Of a DNA stretch of 7,817 bases, positions 1 through 6,011 are shown in pieces; the first letter of the stretch is position 1, and the number at the start of each line of letters is the position of its first letter. Both the position numbers and the translations under genes were made by a program. The notes under the pieces were generated by a model. It saw only the letters and a list, made by a program, of their open reading frames with translations, did no database searches and was not told where the DNA came from. Origin of the DNA: Bacteroidota bacterium (GTDB taxonomy: Bacteria > Bacteroidota > Ignavibacteria > Ignavibacteriales > Melioribacteraceae); assembly GCA_021814855.1 (NCBI GenBank), contig JAKAHQ010000067.1, positions 1-7,817 of the forward strand, written 5' to 3'.

Positions 1-1714
1 CTATCGCGTTTAGATACTGCGCGTTTGTATCCGCGGCAGAGAGATAATTATTATTTATTTTCAACGTAATCTGGGCGCCTACTTTGGCGGTCGATTTTAT
101 AGCAAATGTAAGAGTTACCAGTGTTGCCGAAGAAGTTATCGTCTTTCCGGCTTGCTGTTTGAAACCTCCTATTTGAACATAACCAAGTGTAGAGTTGTTG
201 GTAGCCGCAAATGTCCAATTGTTCAACGTGGTATCCGTAACGCTGCTTACATACGTTAAATTATTTTTATCGTATTCCAATCTTAAATCAAGCGAATTTA
301 TATTAGCCCCAGCCGACGGAGTTAACAATATCGGCACAGCAATTTTATCGGAAGGTGAAGCGGTCAGACTCCGCGAGATGCTGAATACCGAGGAAGTTTT
401 GGTGACTATTGAGAACGTATCGGAAACCGCGGAGGCGCCTGTTCCGGAAACTTGTACGACGCAATTATTCAACGGCACGCTTGCAGACAGATTAGGTAAT
501 GTAACATTTTGAGTGCTGTCGTCCGGGGTTCCGGCAACTAATGTTGTAGGAAAAGTTGAACCACCGTCCGTAGAGAGTTTAATATCCAGGTTACCGGACA
601 TACCGAAAGTTTCCCAGGTTACATTTTGAGTTGATTGATCGAGCAATTTTGAATTTGCGACAGGCGTAAGCACGGTAATATATTTTTTATTAGCCCATGT
701 AAAAAAGTTAGCTCTGTTTTTAACCGCGAAGCTCAAATTTATTGTTTGAGGTGATGCAGAAGCGGCTACCGTAAAGGCAGGTCCAAATGAGACCGCCTGT
801 TGAAGCGTTGTTTGAATTCCGGCAACGCTTTTAAATCCGAAGAACTCATTGTACCTATTATCATACGCGGCGCATACAACTGTGCTACCGCTGAAGAGCG
901 GAACAGCCGTTCCCGGATATGTTAGATTTGTCTTGAAGAATCCACCTATTGAATTTTCATAAAGAACAAAATCATGAAGTGGACCGTAATCTCCTCCGGG
1001 AATCCAAGCCGCGTTTAAGCTTATTGCTTTTGCAGCAACGGCATTAATCACCATATCCACTGTAATTCCGCTTGAATCCCATTTTACGGTCAAAGTTTTG
1101 GAACCGTAAGAGGAGTTTTCGTAATTATAAACATAATTGCCGGCTGCTTCGGTCCAAGAGGCCAGTTTTGTTCCGGTCTCATTATTAATTCTTCCGAAAC
1201 CGATTTTACTCTTATCGTTCAAAGAAGTATTCAACAATTGTTTGTTCGATCCTCCTTTGAAGGTTATTTGAGTTATTTGACCGGTTGTATGATCAAAAAC
1301 AATTGCGGCGTTTGGATCGACACCTATAGAGCTGCTGGGTGTTGCTGTGGTAAGTGTAAAAGGGCTTGAATATGCTGAATAGCTTGTTCCAACCTTGACG
1401 CGTACCCGCCAGAAATACTGCTGGCCAAAATCCAAATAGTAATTAGCAGGAGTATATGTATTTGTAGCAATGTTGCTGAAAGTTTTCAGATCCGAAGTGT
1501 TGAATCCGCTGCTTTTACAAATTTGTAGATCGTATACAACTGCGTTGGTAACGTTTTCCCATGTAAAGGCAATCTTAGTAAATTTATAATTAGTTGAGCT
1601 GTCTGCCGGCGTTATTAAATTGGGAGGGGTAACTGCCTGCCCCAAGATAATAGTTTCTGCCGCTGAAAGAAGTATAAAAGACATTATCCGGTGTATAAAT
1701 ATTTTCGTATTCAC
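1..1714 (-). CDS. Secreted multi-domain surface protein with FN3-like, Ig-like and cohesin-like domains (C-terminus off window)
   Basis: An open minus-strand frame with no stop gives 571 residues and leaves the window at the left edge, so the C-terminus is missing. Residues 1-27 form a signal peptide (MNTKIF, then the hydrophobic MSFILLSA, ending near GQA). Residues 29-126 are a fibronectin-III-like domain (ADSSTNYKFTKIAFTWENV, later YFWRVRVKVG). Residues 130-340 are a beta-rich domain that I cannot assign; its opening (IVFDHTTGQITQITFKGG) faintly recalls galactose-mutarotase-like folds. Residues 346-437 resemble Ig-like/KNH domains (NVTWETFG, IKLSTDGGSTFP). Residues 446-560 resemble a cohesin domain (DKIAVPILL, LDLRLEYDKNNLTYVSSV, LVTLTFAIKS). 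GTG at 1714 is chosen because GGTGAT lies four bases upstream; ATG at 1726 is an in-frame alternative that adds MVIP, and a stop at 1745-1747 limits any longer start. The protein is probably exported and surface-attached or released, and related proteins often end in a type IX sorting or dockerin module, which cannot be seen here. Its substrate is unknown. Confidence 0.85.
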   Translation of the reverse strand, partial: MNTKIFIHRIMSFILLSAAETIILGQAVTPPNLITPADSSTNYKFTKIAFTWENVTNAVVYDLQICKSSGFNTSDLKTFSNIATNTYTPANYYLDFGQQYFWRVRVKVGTSYSAYSSPFTLTTATPSSSIGVDPNAAIVFDHTTGQITQITFKGGSNKQLLNTSLNDKSKIGFGRINNETGTKLASWTEAAGNYVYNYENSSYGSKTLTVKWDSSGITVDMVINAVAAKAISLNAAWIPGGDYGPLHDFVLYENSIGGFFKTNLTYPGTAVPLFSGSTVVCAAYDNRYNEFFGFKSVAGIQTTLQQAVSFGPAFTVAASASPQTINLSFAVKNRANFFTWANKKYITVLTPVANSKLLDQSTQNVTWETFGMSGNLDIKLSTDGGSTFPTTLVAGTPDDSTQNVTLPNLSASVPLNNCVVQVSGTGASAVSDTFSIVTKTSSVFSISRSLTASPSDKIAVPILLTPSAGANINSLDLRLEYDKNNLTYVSSVTDTTLNNWTFAATNNSTLGYVQIGGFKQQAGKTITSSATLVTLTFAIKSTAKVGAQITLKINNNYLSAADTNAQYLNAI

Positions 1715-1718
1715 GGGT

Positions 1719-1724
1719 ATCACC
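1719..1724 (-). promoter_or_regulatory. Shine-Dalgarno-like GGTGAT deciding the GTG start
   Basis: GGTGAT matches the downstream half of the AGGAGGTGAT consensus and sits four bases before GTG 1714. No comparable site precedes ATG 1726, where the upstream bases are AT-rich. The bases of this site themselves include that ATG's final G, so the two starts are mutually exclusive readings. The evidence for the choice is moderate at best. Confidence 0.4.
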
Positions 1725-1852
1725 ATAAATAAGTTGCATAAATGTTACTCTGTTATAAATTATTATCGAATTTTTGAGGATGTTGTTAACTCCTCTGCGT
1801 AGAATAATTGAAGGATTAGGCCAGCACAGAGAATATTGCAATTAAAGCTTGA

Positions 1853-1921
1853 TTTGGCATAAATCTAAAGTTTCCCGGCAAAAAATTCCTTAGATCGCAA
1901 TCATGCCGTCACCTTGCCAAA
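1853..1921. repeat. Nested inverted repeat in the divergent intergenic region
   Basis: TTTGGCA (1853-1859) is the exact reverse complement of TGCCAAA (1915-1921). Inside it, ATCTAA (1863-1868) is the exact reverse complement of TTAGAT (1890-1895). GGCAT (1856-1860) can alternatively pair with ATGCC (1903-1907). The arms are in nested order, as in a folded leader RNA or an operator. Arms of 6-7 bases in AT-rich DNA can arise by chance, so function is unproven. Read on the minus strand, it would lie about 140-205 bases before the start of the surface protein gene. Confidence 0.35.
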
Positions 1922-2101
1922 AAACCAACCACATATTTTTACAATAATTTACTGCATACAAATAGTTTTCCGGTAAATACATTTCCACCGGTAAAAGGAA
2001 CACGTTATTGGAGATGAAGGAAAAATTTCTGTCAAAGCAAAGATCAGTTACGGTATTTCTTTACGGCTTTAATAATCATTAAATAAATTAAAAGGAGCGC
2101 C

Positions 2102-2548
2102 ATGAAATTCATCGGATTTTTAATTACCGCCGTTTTAATTGCGGGCTGTGCTTCAGTTGTTTTACAGCCAGCGGATTTTTCCTGGCCTGTGGAAAACGCA
2201 TTAAAGATAGATAGCAAAGGATTTGTCACGGAAAAAAGATATTCAATAACTCTAAACGTAAAACCATTATTCTATGAAGAATTTGCCGATTCAAATTCTT
2301 ACGACGGAAAAGAGATCAGGATGATTCGCGATAAAAGCGGCATGTATTATATAACAGGCACCGGTTTTAAAAACGTTTATTTATTTATGCCTGTTCAGGG
2401 CGGATTAAAGATGGAAGATAAACTTGCCGTCTCAGATTCAACTGCGCTGCAGTCGCCGGCATTCAATCAAAAAACTTCAGATATCGAACTTGTTGACGGT
2501 TCAAACAAATATATTTTAAATAACAACGGGATCGTGAGGTTAAAATGA
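2102..2548 (+). CDS. Small lipoprotein of unknown function
   Basis: The gene encodes 148 residues. The N-terminus is a lipoprotein signal peptide: MKF, a hydrophobic stretch, and a lipobox LIAGC with the lipidated cysteine at residue 16. Ala at +2 gives no sign of inner-membrane retention, so outer-membrane anchoring is likely. Residues 40-148 look beta-rich (EKRYSITLNVKPLFYEEF, GMYYITGTGFKNVYLFMP) and the protein ends on NNGIVRLK; I recognise no family. ATG 2102 is supported by AAAGGAG at 2091-2097, four bases upstream. The stop overlaps the start of the next gene (ATGA, 2545-2548), so the two are probably co-transcribed and translationally coupled, and may act together at the cell envelope. 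Confidence 0.88.
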   Translation: MKFIGFLITAVLIAGCASVVLQPADFSWPVENALKIDSKGFVTEKRYSITLNVKPLFYEEFADSNSYDGKEIRMIRDKSGMYYITGTGFKNVYLFMPVQGGLKMEDKLAVSDSTALQSPAFNQKTSDIELVDGSNKYILNNNGIVRLK

Positions 2549-3795
2549 AAACAAAAATATTTTTCATCACGCTCGTCACATTTATAACGTTCACAGGTTT
2601 GCACGCTCAATCCGATTACGCGAAACTTCAGAATTTCAAGGAAAGGTACAGTAGAATAGAAGAATCCATAAAGCAGGCATCGTCGCTGGGCGAATGCCAT
2701 TCTATTTCTCAAAATATTGATGAGTTAAAAAGCGATTTCTTTAACGATAAGACTTTCCTTGATAAATCTTTATACCCGGATAATTTTGACGACTCTTTTG
2801 CCAAGTTGGAAAACGCCCTCGTACTCCGGAAGGAAGATTTTACGCAGATCACGGATTTAAGCACCAAGGTAAATGCGCTTCAATATCAGGTTACGAATCT
2901 TAGCGATAAAAATGAAGACTTGATAAAACAGATAAATGATTTAAACATGAAAGTCGGTAAAAACGAAGCAGTAGTAGCGCGTCTCAATTCCCTTATCTCA
3001 AAGCTTAGGCACGGTATAAATCAACGGGATAAACTTGTAAGCGATCTTGTAGATAATCTCCTTTCCGATTTTATGAAAACCCCGGCGCAAATGAGCAGGT
3101 CCGACAAGCAGGGTATTATTTCCAAAGTTAAAAGCAATAATCTTTTTTACAATGTCGAAAGAACTATAGCCGATAATATTCAGTTTATAAAAATTACGCC
3201 GATGAATGCAGAGGACCTTTCAAATATGAAGCAACAATTCCATGGCTTTGCACAAAGATGGAAACAGATAGGCCCGCGCCTCGGCAGTGTTTATCTTAGC
3301 TCGAAAGAAAAGAAATCTGAAATTGCCGATATAGACTCGCTCTTCAGCCAATGGGATAAACAAATGGATACTGAAATGTGGGCAAATATTTACAGGCTCT
3401 TCCAGGAAAAAAACATTATGCTCACCCCGTTCAACAACGGAGACCAATTTGCCTTCAGCGTCAATTCATATATCGAAACAGAAATACAAAATGCAGACAA
3501 GAGCAACAAAGCAGAGTCTGCTAAATTATTCGATCTTTTTTCCGACAGCGTTTACTTCAAAACCGTGCGCTCCAAATGGATACCGGTTTTAATCGCCAAC
3601 AACATGATGAACCCGGCAAACAAGGATACCATCGAAACAAAACTTGCCGCGTGGAAAAATATTATTTACCCAGCCCCTACAAATTGGCCGTACATTATTG
3701 CTGGCTTATTGCTTGTATCTGTTATTGTATTTCTGATTATTAAATTGAAACGGAAAGAAAAACCAAAGACGGTTCAACAAACGGCGAACATGTAA
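2545..3795 (+). CDS. Secreted coiled-coil protein with C-terminal membrane anchor, unknown function
   Basis: The gene encodes 416 residues. Residues 1-21 are a signal peptide (MKTKIFFITLVTFITFTG, cleavage after LHA). Residues about 97-175 are a heptad-rich coiled coil (FTQITDLSTKVNALQYQV, NEDLIKQINDLNMKVG, VARLNSLISKL). Residues 176-380 are a mostly helical, Trp-containing domain that I cannot assign. Residues 382-399 form one transmembrane helix (YIIAGLLLVSVIVFLII), followed by a basic tail KLKRKEK. The expected topology is a periplasmic body with a short cytoplasmic tail, as in type I membrane proteins. The start overlaps the lipoprotein stop by four bases and has GAGGT at 2536-2540. A membrane-anchored coiled coil next to a lipoprotein suggests a link across the periplasm, which is inference. 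A hairpin terminator follows directly. Confidence 0.88.
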   Translation: MKTKIFFITLVTFITFTGLHAQSDYAKLQNFKERYSRIEESIKQASSLGECHSISQNIDELKSDFFNDKTFLDKSLYPDNFDDSFAKLENALVLRKEDFTQITDLSTKVNALQYQVTNLSDKNEDLIKQINDLNMKVGKNEAVVARLNSLISKLRHGINQRDKLVSDLVDNLLSDFMKTPAQMSRSDKQGIISKVKSNNLFYNVERTIADNIQFIKITPMNAEDLSNMKQQFHGFAQRWKQIGPRLGSVYLSSKEKKSEIADIDSLFSQWDKQMDTEMWANIYRLFQEKNIMLTPFNNGDQFAFSVNSYIETEIQNADKSNKAESAKLFDLFSDSVYFKTVRSKWIPVLIANNMMNPANKDTIETKLAAWKNIIYPAPTNWPYIIAGLLLVSVIVFLIIKLKRKEKPKTVQQTANM

Positions 3796-3805
3796 AAGTT
3801 GATTT

Positions 3806-3841
3806 AACAGACTTCCCTTTCTTGGGGGGTCTGTTACTTTT
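3806..3841 (+). terminator. Rho-independent terminator, possibly bidirectional
   Basis: AACAGACTTCCC (3806-3817) pairs with GGGGGGTCTGTT (3824-3835) around a six-base loop TTTCTT, giving a 12-pair stem with two G-U pairs; T3805-A3836 adds one more. A short T-run (CTTTT, to 3841) follows. AAAAGT at 3794-3799 complements ACTTTT at 3836-3841, so a weaker T-run also exists on the minus strand. It lies between convergent genes and could end both units, though the minus-strand T-run is about six bases from the stem. Confidence 0.8.
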
Positions 3842-3861
3842 GATCATGCTGAACGTAAAAA

Positions 3862-4359
3862 CTATTCTAAAAGTTTTTGAATATCTTTTTCCAACGTTTC
3901 TTTTGGAGTCTCGACAATCCTTCCTACTTCTTTATCATTCTTATAAAAGATGAATGTAGGAACGGCTTCAATATTTAATTTTGATGTATCACCGGCCGGA
4001 TCTTTTTTGGTTCGGTCTACGCAGTAGAGCATTAATTTTTTTTGATCGTAATTCAGCTTATCCAGGATTTTATAAAAGCGCGGAACTTCCCTTCTGCTGT
4101 CGCTGCACCAGCTTCCCATTACAATAGTAATTGCGCAGTCATTTAATTTATTACCTATCGCGGCGAGCGTGACAGTATCCAAATTGTAAACATCATATTC
4201 GGAATTAAACCACCATGCAAAGTTTGTATCCGCAAAAGCGGTTCGGTCGCATAAACCTATCAGCATCGGCTTGCCGGATTTATCATCCACGACCAGTTTG
4301 TTCTTATCTTGAGCAAACAAGGATGCGGTAATAAAAAAGAGCATCATTAAGTATTTCAT
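3862..4359 (-). CDS. Exported thioredoxin-fold protein with CSDS active site
   Basis: The gene encodes 165 residues. Residues 1-16 are a signal peptide (MKYLMMLFFITASLFA, then Q), so the protein should act in the periplasm or at the envelope. The thioredoxin fold is shown by ITIVMGSWCSDSRREVPRF (residues 77-95) and by the cis-proline segment AVPTFIFY (132-139). At the active site, Cys85 is followed by Ser88 where CXXC proteins have the resolving cysteine, so simple dithiol oxidoreduction is unlikely unless another cysteine (37, 75 or 113) substitutes. My recollection is that proteins with WC-x-DS motifs recur in Bacteroidota, so this may be a family trait. The start lies 12 bases after the NAD kinase stop, with a weak GGAA upstream, so it is the last gene of the operon. 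Its role and partner are unknown. Confidence 0.88.
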   Translation of the reverse strand: MKYLMMLFFITASLFAQDKNKLVVDDKSGKPMLIGLCDRTAFADTNFAWWFNSEYDVYNLDTVTLAAIGNKLNDCAITIVMGSWCSDSRREVPRFYKILDKLNYDQKKLMLYCVDRTKKDPAGDTSKLNIEAVPTFIFYKNDKEVGRIVETPKETLEKDIQKLLE

Positions 4360-4371
4360 ATTAATTCCGTT

Positions 4372-5253
4372 TCAGTTATTCGAATTACGTACGTCGAGGC
4401 CCCAGTATAATTTATTGCGGAGAATTTCAAAGTAGCTGGTTCGCTTAGAATGCGCCAGACGAACCGGGTTTTGACTCTTCTCAATTGTAAGGCTTGCCGG
4501 CGGTTCAAAAAATTGAACCCGCTGACCGTCGCAGCTAATCTGTATTTTATCCGAAGGCGAATTCACATTCACAGTAATCTTCTGAGCGCTTGATATTACC
4601 AACGGGCGCATGGTTAAAGTATGCGGCGCAATCGGACTGATCGTAATTACCTTTGCTTTCGGATTAACAATAGGCCCTCCTACGGAAAGCGAGTACCCCG
4701 TTGAACCGGTTGGTGTAGCAATTATAATTCCGTCCGCAGAAAATGTTGAGACATAATCGTCATCAACTTTTATTGTCAGTTCAATCATCTTGGGCCAGGG
4801 CCCTTTATCTATAACGAGATCGTTTATGGCATAAAGATTTTTACCGGAGTTTTTGCAGGACGCGATGAGCGCCATACGTTCTTCTATAATATAGTTCTTC
4901 GTTTTTATATCGCCGAGAAATTCTTCAAAGCTATCCATATCAAACTCTGCAAGAAAACCAAGTTTGCCGAAATTTACGCCTACAATCGGAGTGCAATATT
5001 CGCGCGCCTCGTAAGCGGTATTAAGCATTGTACCGTCGCCGCCGATGGAAACAACCATATCCGATAGTTTGCACAGCTCGTTATTGGGAAGAAACGTCGC
5101 AGCTTTTAAAGAACTGTCGAATTGATCATGGAACTTCTTAAGGGATTCGCTGACGACGCAGTCAAAATTATTATCGCGGAGCTGTGCAACTATTTTTGCA
5201 ACTATATTCGGTATATTTTTTTTTGAAGTATTAGGAATGATTCCTATTGTCAT
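4372..5253 (-). CDS. nadK: NAD kinase
   Basis: This cytoplasmic enzyme phosphorylates NAD to NADP using ATP or polyphosphate, supplying the cell's NADP(H). It is 293 residues long, the usual length. The family motifs are intact: the GGDG phosphate-binding motif at residues 71-74 (VSIGGDGTMLNTA), NFGKLGFLAEF at 94-104, the NAD-binding AINDLVI at 142-148, TPTGSTGYSLSVGGPI at 180-195, and SPIAPHTLTMRPLVI at 206-220. The N-terminus MTIGIIPNTSKK matches the family start. The ATG lies inside the end of the upstream glycosyltransferase gene, a 23-base overlap, with GGGAG about 13 bases upstream, so expression is likely coupled to the glycan genes. I see nothing specific to the pathway here; it is probably a housekeeping passenger. 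Confidence 0.97.
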   Translation of the reverse strand: MTIGIIPNTSKKNIPNIVAKIVAQLRDNNFDCVVSESLKKFHDQFDSSLKAATFLPNNELCKLSDMVVSIGGDGTMLNTAYEAREYCTPIVGVNFGKLGFLAEFDMDSFEEFLGDIKTKNYIIEERMALIASCKNSGKNLYAINDLVIDKGPWPKMIELTIKVDDDYVSTFSADGIIIATPTGSTGYSLSVGGPIVNPKAKVITISPIAPHTLTMRPLVISSAQKITVNVNSPSDKIQISCDGQRVQFFEPPASLTIEKSQNPVRLAHSKRTSYFEILRNKLYWGLDVRNSNN

Positions 5254-6010
5254 TGCTTTTATTCAACTCCCAAAGTTTGCAATACTTTGTAAATACATAG
5301 GCCGAAGAAAAAACAGCCAGGATTAAACCGTGAACGCCGTCGAGAAAACCTAATCTAAAGATATACATTTTAAGAAAAAGAAAAACCGGACGGAAAATTA
5401 TATCTCTTAGTTTAACCCGTTTGCCCTTTAACTTCAGTTCTTTTGCCGCAAGCGAAGTATATGAATTAAATTTTACAAAATAATGATCGATTGTCGGATC
5501 TGTATAATGATTCAGGTCAAATTTAAGCTGACCAACTCCCCCTTCAACTTTTAGATGTTCATGTACTCCGAGCTCATTGAAAGAACAAAATTTTTTATTA
5601 AAAAGTCGAGTAACACGGGATGGATACCATCCGCTGTGTTTAATCCATTTACCGAGGAAAAAAGCCCGGCGCGCCAAATCATATGCAGAATATTTTGGCG
5701 TCTGGGTTTTAAATGATTTTAATTCCTCTTTAAGTTCTCCAGTCAGTTCTTCATCGGCGTCTATCCAAAGCACCCAATTATTTGAAGTCTTCGAAAGCGC
5801 ATAAATTTTTGCCTGCGCGTATCCTTTCCATTCAACTACTTGGCAAATTACATTCGGAAATGATTCAGCAACATTCACCGTCTTATCGATTGTCCGGGAA
5901 TCGACAATAACTATAATTTCATCAATTACACCTTGCTGGCTTTGAATGCACCGCCTGATATTGGTTTCTTCGTCACGGGCTATTATGATGGAAGATAGTT
6001 TCAATTGCAA
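5231..6010 (-). CDS. Family 2 glycosyltransferase, WaaE/KdtX-like (lipopolysaccharide core type)
   Basis: The gene encodes 259 residues. The GT-A fold N-terminus reads LSSIIIARDEETNIRRCIQS, followed by DEIIVIVDSRTIDKT (residues 30-44) and the metal- and nucleotide-sugar-binding DAD motif in WVLWIDADEE (D84, A85, D86). WaaE/KdtX hallmarks follow: FLGKWIKHSGWYPSRVTRLF (118-137), GVHEHL (148-153), FRPVFLFLKMYIFRLGFLDG (206-225) and a C-terminal KYCKLWE. The family adds a sugar to the lipopolysaccharide inner core or a related glycan at the inner face of the membrane; the exact sugar cannot be read from sequence. There is no ATG. TTG 6010, one base after the stop of the upstream gene, is taken as the start, and TTG 6004 would give MKLSSIII, closer to the usual family N-terminus. 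A stop at 6038-6040 rules out a longer form. It overlaps nadK by 23 bases. Confidence 0.92.
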   Translation of the reverse strand: MQLKLSSIIIARDEETNIRRCIQSQQGVIDEIIVIVDSRTIDKTVNVAESFPNVICQVVEWKGYAQAKIYALSKTSNNWVLWIDADEELTGELKEELKSFKTQTPKYSAYDLARRAFFLGKWIKHSGWYPSRVTRLFNKKFCSFNELGVHEHLKVEGGVGQLKFDLNHYTDPTIDHYFVKFNSYTSLAAKELKLKGKRVKLRDIIFRPVFLFLKMYIFRLGFLDGVHGLILAVFSSAYVFTKYCKLWELNKSNDNRNHS

Positions 6011-6011
6011 G

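Larger units (their letters stand above)
1715..2101. other. Divergent intergenic region, about 390 bases, with inverted repeats and no gene
   Basis: The region separates two divergent units and must hold both promoters. No frame gives a credible protein, and no tRNA or known riboswitch consensus is recognisable. It contains a nested dyad (1853-1921), a small hairpin GAGGAtGTT-gtt-AACTCCTC (1776-1795) that would lie in the leader of the minus-strand gene, and two direct copies of CCGGTAAA (1970-1977 and 1988-1995), 18 bases apart. No promoter of either the sigma-70 or the Bacteroidota TTG/TAnnTTTG type is convincing enough to place. Confidence 0.6.

Noticed and set aside
195..512. Plus-strand open frame of 105 codons
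   Set aside because: It lies entirely inside the minus-strand surface protein frame, which has a signal peptide and recognisable domains; this frame resembles no protein.
1590..1841. Minus-strand frame of 83 codons starting upstream of the surface protein
   Set aside because: It is out of frame with the signal peptide and FN3-like domain and runs to a stop within that domain, so it is a shadow. There is no sign of a frameshift joining the two.
1730..1920. Leader of the surface protein gene as a c-di-GMP or cobalamin riboswitch
   Set aside because: None of the conserved core elements of these riboswitches could be found; only simple inverted repeats are present.
2047..2075. Possible sigma-70 promoter TTACGG, 17-base spacer, AATAAT before the lipoprotein gene
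   Set aside because: Both hexamers match poorly, the region is AT-rich enough to give such matches by chance, and the phylum may use a different promoter consensus.
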